In this document: piece after piece, positions 1 through 18,703 of the stretch | How the letters are laid out: every line of letters begins with the position of its first letter | How positions within the stretch are numbered: position 1 is the first letter of the stretch | From: Eutreptiella sp. 'Long Island Sound 2002' | Taxonomy: Eukaryota > Euglenozoa > Euglenophyceae > Eutreptiales > Eutreptiaceae | Assembly: GCA_964036045.1 (NCBI GenBank) | Contig: OZ038382.1 | Span: forward strand, 10,158,235-10,222,234 | Direction: 5' to 3' | Length of the DNA: 64,000 nucleotides | Notes under the pieces: model-generated | The model's input: the letters and a program-made list of their open reading frames with translations, nothing else | Database searches by the model: none | Told to the model about the DNA's origin: nothing | Program-made: the position numbers and the translations under genes

Positions 1-463
1 GTATCTTCAGGTACAGAGTGCGGACACCTTGTACACCTGTTCATCACCCAGACCAGGCCACAGCTTACCGTTACTGGGGGGCGGAATGGCAGCCTGGGCT
101 CCTCCGCCTGGCCCACCACCTCCGACATTGGGAAAAAAATGAAAGTTATCAAAGGGGCCCGAAATTGGAGGTCAACGACTCTTTTTTAGCCTCTGACCCA
201 TCCCCCTCCCCCCCCCGGTGTAATGGTTGCCACTAAGCCGTGGTCTGACCCAGACTTTGGCTTGTTTTGTCGGCGGGAAAGCTGACTAATCCACCTGCAT
301 TTATTGGGGTTGGCACTTTGTGCCTATCATACCCGCAGTGTTCCTCAGGGAACCGGCTCAGTGGTGACCAACTGAAGGCTCCGGTCGCCTGGCGTTGACA
401 CCCAAGGCTCTGGCTACCGCTACACACTCTGCGGGGGGCTGCAGGGGCTAGGAGGAAGAAAGA

Positions 464-1684
464 TCAATGTGGGGCACAGACACTCTCAGACAAGGCGTTG
501 CTGTCTGTCGCTGGGCTATCAACATCACGTTTCATGCTTGCCTGTTGAGTGTCATCACTTTCGCTTGGAGAAGAGTCAATGGTGAACATCAACAACTCAG
601 ATTGCTGCCGGCGCAATTGACCTCGGCGCTGTATCCCGGCAGCATAGACACAATGGAATTGGAAGATGGCAAGGTGGTCCCCTGTGAACACATGCTCATC
701 GTGGCCGGTGCATCAGCATCAGCGTCGGCAAAGAGAAATTGCCTGACTGGAGTGCAGGGTAGGCTTGGTAGAGCCATCGGCTCAGAGCTACAACAATACT
801 ACCAACCGCAACCAACCGGCCGCAAAATGCATTGTGTGGAATCCTAGTGCGTGTAGTACAGTCGTCAGTCTGTGATGAAAAGATGATGTTTCAGAAAAAG
901 GCAAACACTGGCGTGATGCTCCATGCGGGTCCTCCGGAACCAAAACAAGAAGTAGTTTCGATACTTGTGGCCTCGTTGACCACTGAAAACCCAATGGGGG
1001 GTGGGACGGCCCCTGCGGGCTCGAACACAGCCCAGCTCAGGACCTCCTCCGCGTGTCACTCAGTGCCCCTCAAGCCTATGACCGAGGCAGTTGGTGGATA
1101 ACCAACGCAATTTGGCAATCAACTGATGGCTCTTTGCGGTTAACCAACCGCAATGAGCGGGGGCGGGAGGTTCAGGGTCCTTCGAAAACGAAAAGAAAAG
1201 GGGTCTCAACCCCTCGGCCCTCCCAGCAGCCAGAACAAGGCACCTGTTGCTGAGGAACCCCGCACTGCTCCCCATGCGGTCGGAGCTCATGCTGACCTTT
1301 CGACTCACCTCTTGGCTCCGGTCCAGAGAGCTCAGGGAAGCTTTGGGGGAAATGGACCCCTCACTCCGCGAGTGGTAGGTGCTGCGCCGCTCCTGGTGAT
1401 CGGGGCTGAAGGAATCGGAATCCACCCGATCCAGATCGACGCTGCCATGGGGGCTCACGCTGCGGGACCGGCTTCGGTACGAAGACCGGTCGGAGTCGCT
1501 GCCTCCGCTGTGGGACCGCCGGGACACGGTGGACTTGGAGCCATGCGAGGCGTTGCTGTAGCGGCGGCTGGACTTGCGGCTCACCCGGTCCCGGTCGTCA
1601 TCGTCGTCACGTGATGAAGTCCATGAGCGGCCGGAGTTGCCAGAAACGGGGCTGCTGGCCACTTCGTCACCCACGCGTGCAATA
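464..1684 (-). CDS. Ser/Arg-rich protein, partial gene (two candidate exons)
   Basis: The clearest exon runs 1684 to 1244. It is bounded by a minus-strand AG acceptor and a GT donor (phase 2 in, phase 2 out) and encodes about 146 residues. The composition is dominated by Ser, Arg and Asp, with several RS/SR pairs and an Asp-rich run near its start, as in RS-domain or disordered nuclear phosphoproteins. A second open stretch, about 595 to 464, encodes a Ser/Asp/Thr-rich tail ending in TGA and could be the terminal exon; 777-600 is also open in a third frame. The joins are not proven because the phases of these pieces do not fit directly. No catalytic domain is visible, so no function is assigned. 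Splicing or nuclear scaffold roles are only suggested by composition. Confidence 0.4.
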
Positions 1685-1689
1685 CTGGG

Positions 1690-3328
1690 GACTGGGCACG
1701 AGCACCGCCCCGAGAAACAGAATCAACGCGCGGGTGTTTGGGACAATGTACCAAAACGCAGCGCAGGTTATGTGGGCTGCAGGACAGTAGAGCGTGGCGG
1801 GTACAGTGCAGGGGTACGGCAGTACGACACCACGACGATCAACACCTGCCTAACTTCAGGCGGCTTTGGACGGGAAGGAGGGCAGAGCGTCTGAGACACA
1901 CAAATCATCAAACCTGTCGGGGCCAAGCTACTGAGAAACAGCCTCAGTGTGCCACTCCTTTTGCCGTGAATGTCCCACGTTGGAAGGCGGAAAATGCTCA
2001 GCACAACTCATGGGAGCCATTTTGAGGAGGGGCACGGGTACAGCGAAGTGGCATGGCCAGCCATTGGGCTTTAGAGCAGCACTGTCGGGCTTTTTCAAGC
2101 GTCATCAGCTGCGCAGCCAGTTCCTCTTTAACGTACCAACAGAGGCTTTAATTTAAGAGGTTTTTTTTTCGGATGACCAAAATTAAAGGGGTTAAAAATT
2201 GGTATTGCTCCTTAGAAATGAAGGAAATTTTTGGTATGAGGATCCATGTCCTGGGGGTGCATGCACATGCAAACATGCAGACATGCAGACATGAAAAAGA
2301 CCAGAAGAGCGAAGCTAAAAAAAATGCAGACACCAGGGTTTGAACAGGACCCTTGGGATTAGAAGCTAGTGCAACTACCAACTAAGCTATATCAGGATCT
2401 GCCGGAATTTGAACATCAGAGAGTTGATGGCATAGTAAAAAAAAAGGGTGAGCGTCCTTATGGCACCCCCTGACACAATATGGCACAAAGAATCCTTAAA
2501 ATTGGAGGAAATATTTGGTACGAGGGAGGGCTTCGAAATTTGTCCATATCAACTTTCTCCGGGCCCAATTGAAGCCCCTTTTGGTAAAGGGGGCGGGGGG
2601 GGGGGGGGTGATGGCAGGTGTAAAGCACTGCCCTATGCATAGGCATCAATGTTAAGCAGTTGGAATCTGATAAACATGATATGACTGACATCTCTTCATG
2701 CCATACGCTGGGAGACTTGTTTTCTTACCTCTGGCTTGGCTTATGAACACAGTTGTGTTTACATGGATGGCCCCCCCTTGGGGGGGGTGGGGGGGGCAGC
2801 TTCGGGATGGAGGAGGGAAGGTCTCAATGCCACTGGGGCCGAAAGTGCATAATCGTGGCTTATTGGCAGCCAATTTCATCAAAGCTATGTACAGAGGCAG
2901 GGCTTGGCTGCAGCACTGCTGACCCCCCTCTTGACCTTCTCCCCCTGTGTTGGTCGTCCCCATTGACACACACTGGTCCCTCCCGTTCATCTCAGCAAAA
3001 CTAAAATTACTTGCTTCAATTTAGCTTCTAGGACAAAGGGGAGGGGCGCCTGCACCAAAGAGGGGAAAACTGAGCAGACGTCAGAATCATGAGGGACGTT
3101 TCAGTTTAGTTCTGGGCCCCAACGCCCACGGCGTGGCAGGGCAGATGGGGGGGTGGGGCAGAGTCAAAATGTTTCACTTTTTTTAGCATATTTAAATTCT
3201 CCATCAAATTCCAAGCATCTTGACTGCACAAACATAAGTGCAGAGGAAAAATTGTCGAAATTTTGCAAAAATTATCCATTTCTCTTTGAAATTTTTTGCA
3301 CCCCCTCTCGTCATTCATTACACAACCT
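1690..3328. other. No gene recognised
   Basis: This stretch holds homopolymer runs (G at about 2590-2608 and 2767-2795), a short gcagacat direct repeat at about 2270-2292 and AT-rich low-complexity sequence. Open frames are short and lack coding composition. It may contain introns or upstream sequence of the Ser/Arg-rich minus-strand gene. Confidence 0.5.
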
Positions 3329-3700
3329 TTATGAGTGCACCACTATGCTGCAACGCCCAGGTGTTTCTGTACAGCCTTCCAACCCCGGACTATCAGTCAT
3401 AAGGTCCCCATGCCCTCCATCAACTGAACACCAAGCATCACTGTAGAATGTTCGGAAAGCCCCGGGGTCATAGGGCACATCGTCGTGGCAACCGCTTGCA
3501 ATAATCAACTTGCCGTCGTGCATTGTACCACCAAGTCCCATGGAGCTTTGGCTGTCACTTGCACCCATGTCTCTGCGTGGTCGCACGTTTTCCAGACATC
3601 GAGAGTACATTTGCCTGGCGCGCCCAGCATCCAAATCAATTTTCCGGCCATCTATCCCAATGCTTTACCACCAAACATCACTCCCTCCTCCAGCCCAGGA
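3329..3700 (-). pseudogene. Possible coding remnant downstream of transposase relic
   Basis: The minus strand is open here for about 100 residues with balanced amino-acid composition (Asp, Gly, His, Ser, Cys) rather than low-complexity sequence. No family is recognised. It lies just downstream, in transcription order, of the decayed transposase-like gene and could be part of the same element or a separate fragment. Composition is the only evidence. Confidence 0.2.
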
Positions 3701-5104
3701 ACCCTAAGCACGAATGAAACTGCGGGCGAACAAGGAAGCTTTCATGCATTTTGTTATTCGACAACTGTAACCCCTACCCAGGATTGTGTTCCAAGGAAAT
3801 AATATAGGGTGTATTGTAACATTGGAAGGTCACCAATGTAAAGAAGGATTGGAGAATTATGGTGCAACATGCACAACTTCATCCCCACAAATGTGAGGGT
3901 CAATACATTCAGCGCAATACCTATCATTTCACTGCCCACAAATTGTGGTGGTGCATTTGTGACAACACGATGCACACAAACGTCCTCATCGTCATCTTCA
4001 CAATCATCGCGTGAGGCAGTGCTTGGGTCATCATCAACAACGGCCCAAACATGCGGTGGGACACAATCCCATAGACCATAAGGCTTATACCGTCACGGTC
4101 CGCTGGTTGCAGCCCCCCATAGCCCCCGCCTGCACATGCACTGAGGCGCGCACGACCCCGGATGTGGCTCTGCCGCTCCAATATCTCCAGGGCAGGGGAC
4201 TGCTGTACTTCTCTTTTGTTTACTAACGGCGGCCTGAGGGTATCGGTGGCAGGGATCCTTTAACTGACGGCTACTTGCATCTTGATGCAAAACTATGTGA
4301 AATGCAACAACACATGCACACTTTGGTGCAATTGATCTGCATTGCCACGCCAAACGTTCCTAACCAATGCCCCATGCCACAAATGGCAAGACAACTATTC
4401 AATCCTTGTTCTCTACCAGTTGTGCACATCATTGTATGATTGTTGGCGATAACTATCCCATAGGAGCACATCCGCTGATGTCCCAGGTGCCAACGGGCAT
4501 ATCCATGCAATATTACCCAACTTGTCAATTTCAACCGTCACCATGTAAACATAGGATGCATATTTCGCGTTCCAGAGGTTAGCTGAGAAACGCAGCTAAT
4601 TGGCATGCTGTCCGTGAAATGAGTGATAGAGAAAGGGAAATTCAGACAATGGTCGAAACGATTTAGCTTCTCATCCAATTTCGGGCACCATATGATTTTC
4701 AACAGATTGCGAACTTCACCCACACTCTTTTGGCATTCCACCTCTTCCACCTCTGAACAGTTCTCCGTCCAAGACATATATGCACCACAATTTGACGCAG
4801 GAGTGTGCTTCATCTGAAAGAAGAAACAATATATTGGTTTCCTGTCCAAAACTCTGGGTGGCCATATTTCATCCAAAATTCCTCCATTGTGTACGCATCT
4901 GCACCCATCCATGCAGTGCGTATGCACAAGCTGTCCGATTTACACCGCTTCACCCACCAACCAACCCCTTCCTCATCATTCCCGTACTAAGGATGCAGAG
5001 GATGGGCCATTTGGCCATTGACCGCCAACAAATACTCCAAGATCTCGTCTTCTGTTTTTTCGTTATGTCGTTAGCATTCCTCCTCGGTATATTCTCTTTC
5101 TGCA

Positions 5105-5275
5105 GTGGGTTTGGGTTGTGGTTGGGGTTGGGGTTTGGGCTTGGCTTTGGGGCGCGTTTGGTCTTGGGATTGTGCTTGGGGTTTGGGTTGTCGTTTTAGT
5201 TGGGGGTTCGGCTTAGGTTTGGGGTCAGGCTAGTCTTAAGGTTGTGGTTGGGGTTTGGGTGGCATGGTGGAGCTA
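5105..5275. repeat. Degenerate TTTGGG/TTGGGG-type repeat
   Basis: G-rich direct repeats of the form ggtttggg, ggttgggg and gtgcttgggg run through this interval and look like interstitial telomeric sequence. On the minus strand the same bases encode an Asn/Pro/Lys/His-rich run (NPNPNHNPNP-like) in line with the transposase-like fragments. A coding low-complexity linker is therefore the simpler explanation. Confidence 0.6.
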
Positions 5276-5301
5276 GAACTAGAACTAGAACTAGAACTAG
5301 A
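5272..5301. repeat. Hexanucleotide (ctagaa)n microsatellite
   Basis: About five copies of a ctagaa unit follow the G-rich repeat. On the minus strand they fall in the frame of the transposase-like protein and give a poly-Ser tract. Confidence 0.8.
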
Positions 5302-5869
5302 AGCAAAGGTTGCAGAGGAGGGACTCCGTAGCGGACATGGAGACGGTGAGCGACCCTGTAGCTCTTGTAGCCACCAAATCGGCACTTGGTCGTTTGTGAT
5401 AGGTTGACCATGCCGATTGTAGGTGATGATACGAAAGTTGTCACCATGTGGAGAAGGCCCCACAACTTCCGCGATGACACGGTCGCCTGTGGACCATGTG
5501 TAATGCACATAACTCCGTGCTGAAAACATGTTGTGGTGCCTACAATGGGAACAAACAAGTAGAAGCCCCCTAGAGAACCCCAAGGACATATCACTGTCAT
5601 ACCGAGTTGGGTGCCCTTTGCACAACGTATGTGCAAGCAGAATAGGGCAAATGATGATCCGCTCTTTGCATCACTTATTGCACACATGGCAACGCAATGC
5701 AATGCAACGTAAAAACATACCGAACGTTGGCCGGGCCCCCTCAATAGCATTGGAAGGTTGAATTGAAGACGAAGGACCGTTAGGTTCCCCATATGCAGTG
5801 AAACCACCGAAGCATAGGTGAGGACGGTCTTGGGTTCCCTGAAGGTACTTCCTTAACACTTGTCCCTAG

Positions 5870-8480
5870 AAGCACATGGCGTACGTACTTTGGTTTCCCT
5901 TGTCACTCAATAGTGGCTACTCTTGCTGTCTCGGGGGCCCACGTGTGGGCGCTAGGGCTACATCACCACTGCCTTCTCGGAGTCCCCATGGTGGGAAGAG
6001 ATCAGTATGGCCACATCACCGAGAGCATGGTAGGCTTGTCTGCCCCATGTGGCCAATGGTCCCTTGGTCCAGTTTGTTCCATCAAACAATCGCCACACAT
6101 GGGGGCGCCCTTGCACTGCGTGCGCACTACGCGCTACTTTTTAGACCAGGTTCCCCCTCAAGAGTCCCCAAGCACACCCCTTCCAAACGCCCTTATATCA
6201 ACCTTGCCTCATGAGCATGTCCCACTATACACCCTGGGAGACCTCCTTCAGTGGGGGAGGGAGGTGGTCAATCTTCCACAAATAGGGGTGGAAGGATGGA
6301 CCCGGGGGTGTTGGGTATGGCTGTCTAGCATAGCCCCGCTGCCGACCGTCTCGGGATGACGGCATGGTACGTCTTGGCTAGCATGAAGGATCCTTGGCGT
6401 TGATCAAGCCCGTGAGGTCACCTTCGATGATAGTACTTGGACGTGACACAACACTTGGAGAGGATGCCGGAATGTCCCTCGGCCTTGATCATGATCCTGA
6501 GGTCCGACATCAGCCGTGCCTGCTCGGGGTCCCCATGATGGGGGGAAAACAACATGGATACATCACCTCTGCCTTCTCGAGGTCCCATGGTGGGGAGAAA
6601 TCAACCTACGAAAGAGTGGATGTGGTGAAAATGAGCAAAAAAGTGTGAAAAAAGGTGGAAATGGGTGAAACTAGGTGAAAATCCAAAAATACCATATCCC
6701 CAATGTGGAAGAAGAGTCAAAACCTACTTTCAAACAACAATGATGCCCCCCTAGCATCACAAAGTATGGGTCTCTAGTACGGCCACACGCCCAAATAGTT
6801 GCATTGCGCTTGTACTGTGCGCGCACTGCGCTAAGTGCGCCCCCCCCATCTCTTCCACCAGCAAATCCAACACCAAATGACCCCCTACCACCAGTGAGCA
6901 CCTTCTGCGTGCCAACCGATGATACCATCAAGCTCTTGCGAGATCCCGAAGGGCCACCAAAGAGCCTCTTCCAGTTTCCTCCACATCCTTTGGTTGAAAG
7001 CTGACCACCAAAGCACGGCTGCTGAGCACAAACATGGCCATTGGGCTGGTGAACTAGAAGCCCCTTACACAAGACCCTTCCCGTGTCCAGCAAGTGGTTT
7101 GAACACGTTGTATTTGTTGGAGACGCCGTCTACATGCATCGCCTGCCAGGTGACAATTACCAAACCTCACTCGCCTTTGAGCATATTCCCAACATCCCAC
7201 AAATGAGAGGTTCCTGGTGCATCACAGCCACAAATAACCAATCACACAATCATTGGTCCCAAGACATACAAAGGGGGGGGGGACCTTCATCTAGGGACAA
7301 TTTCGGCGGGGAAAATTTCGACACACCTCCCATTTTGATGCAGGGCCATCAGACATGGGAAGCTTTGGCACCCCCAACCCTTGGTTCCTTGTGTGCAATC
7401 CATTGTGTGAAACTTTGGCAGGCCCAAATTTTGGACAATACCAACTCATCAGAGATTAAAAAAAAAAAGCAAGGCCCAGGTTGGCTCTCCATGCCAAAGG
7501 AGGCACTAGCTCGAGGAAAGGGTGTGATGAGGGTCCAGTTTCCTCGGCACACTTCCCTGTGCAACAATACTTGCACAAAGAGCAGCAAGTGCCCCAAATG
7601 GCGCAAAAAATTTTTGTGGGGAAAATTTCAACACCAAACTGAAAAACGAAGTTTTCCCCATGAACTTGTCCCGTGACGAAGTCCCCCACCCCCTGTATCA
7701 CATATCCGCTCAGTTCCGCAATTTCTAAGCACTGCTGTTACCTGGGGGCGTTTTCGCACAGCGCGGGCACAGTGCCAATTATTACATTGCTTATCCAGGG
7801 AACACCCCTGACCCGTGAAAACCACCCACCTGCAGAAGGATGTATGATCAATTCAGAACAGCATGGGGTGCAGAATTCAGGACCCTGGGACCCGTGGCAA
7901 GCATCAGACTAAAAAAAAAAATACCTGGTGTACCAGCAGGGGGGGTGTTGGGTGCAGAATTCAGGACCTTGGGATCCGTGGCTACCGGTGGTGGAAAACA
8001 GCCGACTTTTCGCGGGCACAGTGCACGGTGCGCCCCCCCTCAAACCAGGTACCGAATTAAATTGGGCTCAGGTTCATCCACTATTATCCCTATTGTAAAA
8101 GTGGGCCAGGAACAAAAGATCACACTCTTCAGGATTGCCCAGCATGGTCAGGACCTAGGGAAGGTTTTCTCACACAACAGGGGTGGGCGGGCTTTCAACG
8201 GGGGGGGGGGGGAGGGGTCGATACAGCCCTATGGCTAGACCCCCCCCCACCCCTGAAAAAAAACAGGGCTCAATTGATGGCCCCCCCCAAAATCCTACCG
8301 AGACTGACGCCGGAGCCCTGGAGGTCCCAAACTCCGGCAAAAAAAGAAAATGCTAACTTGGAATCAGCGCGTCGAGGGGCGGGGCAAAAGGTGATTTCGA
8401 TTCATTCTCAACCCCCCCCCCCCCCCCACACACACAGGTAAACAGTTACACACACTGGCACTGGCACTGGCACAGGCGCG
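5870..8480. other. No gene recognised; diverged direct repeats and homopolymers
   Basis: No open frame here has convincing coding character. Two short diverged direct-repeat pairs stand out. One is a block containing gccttctcg, tcccatggtggg and tacatcac at about 5950-6030 and again at 6510-6610. The other is a block containing ggtgcagaattcaggacc at about 7866-7900 and 7948-7985. The phrase ggggaaaatttc recurs at 7310 and 7618. Poly-C/poly-G runs occur near 8200, 8245 and 8412. Confidence 0.5.
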
Positions 8481-8489
8481 GACTGCGCA

Positions 8490-10490
8490 TTATGACCTTG
8501 TAACATACGCTCTTCCTCCCAAAACCCTTCCACAAAGCAACTGATGCCAGTTAAATGAACTGTAAGGGCGACTCGCAGTGTATCTCATCAAATTTGACGA
8601 TCCCGAAGCTCTAGCAAGCCGAAAGACTGCAGCACTCAGCTGGCAACAACCTTTGGGAACTGTGCTCATTGGCATCACACTACGGTGCGCTGAGGTCGTT
8701 CCTGGCACGTGCCTGCATCACTTTGGTCTGAGGTGCTGATTCCAAAGCGGTGGGTGCACCAGCGGCGTTGCTGGGGACTTGGACGGGGGCGCTGCCTGCG
8801 CCTGGATGGCCTGGATGGTGCACCGCATGTGGAATGCAGGGCAGGTCTTACAGCAAGGCTCCAACCGGATTCCAGGGTCCAATCTTGCAGCCCGGTCCCC
8901 TCTGCACTCTGCTATGAATCCATTCGCGTGTTCCGGCGCTGATGCCATATCGACGCCACACTGTGGCCAACGGCAGCGTGTCGGTGGTGTATATACATAC
9001 AACCAGTAGCTCAGACGCCTCTGTGATTTGATGTATCAGAGCTCTTTCGTGCACAGCATGCACCGCACGTGCTGTGCGCATCGCGTGCCTCTGAGATACC
9101 ACAAACACGTGGGTAACAACACGTGACTTAGTGCTTGCACCGGTTCTGCACCTCCGTGTCCATCTGTGGTTTTTTTGGATGTGTTTGAGTTTTTGTGTCA
9201 AATCAGAGTGTTGCGTTGTATGTGTGCGTTGTCATTTCCGGGCCTACTTCACTTCAACAGTTTTTAATCCCCAGCCATGTGTAGTCATGATGCTGAGTTG
9301 TCATGCACAAATGTGTGTGTGTGTGCGCGCGCGCGTGCAATAATCACATTTTGTGTTGATTTGACATTGATGCATCGTTTCCGATGAGCGAAAAGTTGTC
9401 TGGGTTCATATCTGGCTGTGGTTTTGCGTCACTCTGTGTTTTCGACATCACAATTAGTGTAGTAACATAGATCCGTGTCAGAACTTCCAGGTCGCACTTG
9501 TGCACAAAATTGCACATTCTTGACGCAGTTTGATGGAGGCCGTGCACCAACTACCCTGAGTGCACGGGTTGGGGTGATGACAGGACCATTGGTATCAGTC
9601 GGAGAGGGGGGATCCACTGACTAGGGCCTGACTACGGACTGGGCACATTGTTGATTTTCAGGATCATGATGGGGGATGGGGGGTCCCATGGCATTCTGAT
9701 GCCTAACTTAGACCAGGCATATTGGCAATTTTCAGGAGCATATTACATCAAAACAGGGGCAATGACACGTTTTCTGCTTTCTTCATATGTCTTTGAAAAA
9801 AGATTGCATTCGACCCTCTTTGTGTTTCTACTTTTTCCCCCCTCTCACCCTAACACATGCACAGGCGCGTGCGGGCGCGCGCACAACGCTCGCCACTCCC
9901 CCTTTGTGTGGCCCAATAGCAGTCCGAGGATTGCCAAGCACAGTGTGCCCCATTCTCGCATGGCTGAACAACACCATACGATTTATCGAATCCTTCAACT
10001 GTTCACTCAAGCTGCCCACTCCCACATGAAGCGTATGCTTCATTCAATTCCTGATGAACATTTTGTCAGAAGCAAAGACTGCGGTCATTGCGGTATCAGT
10101 ATGGGTAAATGGAATCTGAGTGGCAATGCATGTGGCCCACGATGAAGCAATTGCCCAATCAGGTGAGTCGCATCGCTGCTCTAGAGCCGAGCACGAGGTC
10201 GGCTACATATTGTCAGAAGCTGCAGCCCCAACCCCTTGGGCCATCCAAGTGCTTGGTTGAGTACATGTTAGCAGACCTCTCCACACTGCGCAGCCTGCAG
10301 ACGGCCATACACCTGCGCAGGTGCCTTGGGGTAAAGAGGCAGTGTGGCGTGCCTTCGGCGCACAACGTGGGCCTCCCGTTTGGAAGGCCCTTGTCAGTGA
10401 GTCACGTGGGTGGTACTGGCCTGTCAGCAGAAAGCCTGGAAGGCCAGGGGGACGAAGTGATGGATATCAACCAACGTGCAGTGTTGGATG
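8490..10490. other. No supported gene between simple repeats and the reductase terminator region
   Basis: A GC-rich island at about 8718-8990 is open on both strands. Its minus frame has Cys and Pro with no recognised domain, and I could not choose a coding frame. A (tg)n/(cg)n dinucleotide run sits at about 9310-9338. The rest shows nothing interpretable up to the stop codon of the reductase gene. Confidence 0.4.
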
Positions 10491-10495
10491 CCTGT

Positions 10496-16450
<5,955 letters not shown>

Positions 16451-16519
16451 CTTTATGTGAGACGGAGAAGAAGAGATTCTAGGATAAGGAAAGACGTGCA
16501 TGGGCCTTGTCTTGCCCAT

Positions 16520-18420
16520 AACCCCAGTGTTGGTGGCGTGTTCATTGCATGGGACCCTTGCTCAATCTTTGTCTTTCGCTTTACAGCATACCGTCCTAGG
16601 CCGCAAGATGACGGTAATCCTACATCAACGTTGTCACAAACGCATCTCTGCACATACATATCCTTAAGAATTGGTCTAACACTGGACCACCTTTGCATTT
16701 ATTGAAAGTGTTAAGCATCTTCAAAACACTTACACTACAACTATGTCCTTGTGGAACTTTTCTTGTGTCGTACAAGTCTACTGGACGATTGTTGGGCGTG
16801 TTGCATTCGGGTGCTTTGCTCGGTTGTATTGTGCAAATTCTTCGCCCTTTCCTTAGCACGGCGTGTTGCTATCGTGGCACACTTTTTGCAAACTACGTTC
16901 GGAAAAGCGCAATTGATGGATAGATCATACGGGTGCATGCAACGCTAAAGTGCAGAAAAATTCATTGACAAGACACATAAATTTCATCGGGGGTCAACGA
17001 GTCAAATCTGTTGACGTTGGAATTGAGTACTTGATGGTGTAAACGTAACTCGAGGAGGACCTTCGGAGCGAAATAAAGGACGGCATCAAGTTGTTCGATT
17101 CACACTCTTGTGTCCTTGCTAGCTTCCCAAAACGTGCCAAGAAAATGAGTAGCCCCACGAGATAACGGAGCGATAATGGATGTGGGCAAAAAGAAAGCAA
17201 TTCTCCTCCACATGGAAACACGTTGGGAATTTCGAGTTTTGGTTAGGTTATGGAAAGTTGTGCGTACCAGAGGACTCATGAGACGCCGTAGGCTTTACTT
17301 GGTATGTAACATTGTTGCGTTTGTTCGTGTAACACAGGAAACGAATGTGTTTAGTTGGGAAGCAACCAATAAACGAATGCCGGTTGCCCAAAAGCGTCTT
17401 GCAATGGCGAGGGTTGTGGCGAGGGTTGAAATTACAACGCCGTGGGGAACTGCGTCTGAGACGTCGTGTCTATGTGACATAGTCACGGGAGCAAGCTCAC
17501 GAAGTGACTTATAATGGTGAGTGCCTGCATGTGTATAAAAGTGAACATTTGGACATCGAGAGTTTGCCGATGACGAGAGCGAACGAGTTCCCGAGTGCCA
17601 TACACAAAGCTTTGGCCATGGGTGCATTGTCTGCATGGTCGGCCGGCACCCTACGACAAGGGTTGCTACACATTGTTTGTTCTTGTTAGAGGTGCTTAAG
17701 CAACGCGATCATCATGCTCTTGTTGATCGTTGCCATAAAGAGATTTGATGCAATGGCTGAGCAAAAGTAAGAGGTGTAAACTTGGCTGACACGCTTACGC
17801 ATACACAACCCGCCATATTGATTGTGGTAGAGAAAGGAACAACGCCGTGGTTCCGTTGTAATGATAAATCATCAACACAACGATTTTACACTCCCCTACT
17901 TGTTTCCGCACATTGACCAACTCGCGAATTCAAAGGTGGGTGGGAAACAGGATATTCGCGTTGCGAACACGAAGGAGTGAACGACTAAGGTGTTTTCATG
18001 GTCCCTCGTTGGCCAACATTTTCATGAACCATTTCCGAAGGAGTTTGAAAAATGTCTCGGTGAACTCATTTTTCCTGCATGCCTAAACGCTAAGTCACAT
18101 AATTTTGAGAGTTGCTTGGTGTGCGGGCGTGGTTTCAACCATTGCTTAATGCAAGCACACTTGTGCAACCTCAAAAGTATGGGAATTGCGCAGAGCAAAG
18201 GAAAGACCTTGAAAGTATACTACTACGATTTCAGTCCTTCCGTTTAGCGTCTCTAGCTATTTCGAATGACCTACGAGTTCGAACAAAAAAAATGTCCACG
18301 TGGGATTCTATTACATCTCTTGTATGGTGTACTGGTTCTCAACGCAACTTGAGGTCCGCCATAAGGTAACAAACATAGCAATTTTCTGCATAAAGCAGCG
18401 GTCATGGTCATCGCACGGGT
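16520..18420. other. No gene recognised
   Basis: This is the region upstream of the reductase gene. Open frames here are short. One at 17990-18247 (+) contains Cys/His spacing reminiscent of a zinc finger (CLVCGRGFNHC...H), but there is no supporting splice structure or family match. The stretch should contain the reductase promoter; no specific elements were identified. Confidence 0.4.
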
Positions 18421-18428
18421 GAAAATTC

Positions 18429-18703
18429 GGCAAGGCCTCCACCTGGAGGGGGTGAATGACCGGCGCCGCGGCGCCTTAAGTCGCCGTAAGGCGCCTTAAG
18501 GCGACGCAATGATTTCTTAAGTCGCCTTGAGGCGACGGCCCCCCCCCAGGTGGAGGTAATGCCCTTATTCCGGCGCCGCGGCGCCTTAAGTCGCCATAAG
18601 GCGCCTTAAGGCGACGCAATGATTTCTTAAGTAGCCTTAAGGCGACGCAATGATTTCTTAAGTCGCCTTAAGGCGACGGCCCCCCCCAGGTGGAGGTAAT
18701 GCC
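18429..18703. mobile_element. Short inverted-repeat element (MITE) with palindromic GC core and 8-bp target duplication
   Basis: The element starts ggcaaggcctccacctgg and ends in the inverse, ccaggtggaggtaatgcc: an 18-bp terminal inverted repeat with a few mismatches near the tip. It is flanked on both sides by the same 8 bases, gaaaattc (18421-18428 and 18704-18711), as expected for a target-site duplication. The interior is two head-to-tail copies of a block built from the palindrome ggcgccgcggcgcc and repeats of ttaagtcgccttaaggcgac with gcaatgattt spacers. The inner copy of the right end (about 18548-18567) shows internal duplication. It has no coding capacity. An 8-bp duplication fits hAT or Merlin-type transposition, but the family is not settled. 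Confidence 0.85.

Larger units (their letters stand above)
3950..5545 (-). pseudogene. Decayed DDE (PIF/Harbinger-like) transposase gene
   Basis: Read on the minus strand, coding-like blocks appear in order but in changing frames and with stops between them. (1) 5530-5380 has a W/Y-rich SH3- or chromo-like stretch containing STGDRVIAEVVG. (2) 5280-5105 is a Pro/Asn/Lys low-complexity run. (3) 5095-4820 contains LLAVNGQMAHP and MEEFWMKYGHPEFW. (4) 4575-4430 contains VEIDKLGNIAWI followed by PGTSADVLLWDSY, resembling the D...PG..hD region of DDE_Tnp_4/HARBI1-type nucleases. (5) About 4060-3950 is an Asp/Glu-rich tail. Frameshifts and stops mark it as inactive, unless some breaks are introns. 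Assignment to PIF/Harbinger rests on the block-4 pattern only. No clear terminal repeats were found. Confidence 0.45.

Noticed and set aside
5105-5275. True interstitial telomere
   Set aside because: The units are irregular and the minus strand gives a continuous Asn/Pro-rich peptide linking transposase-like blocks.
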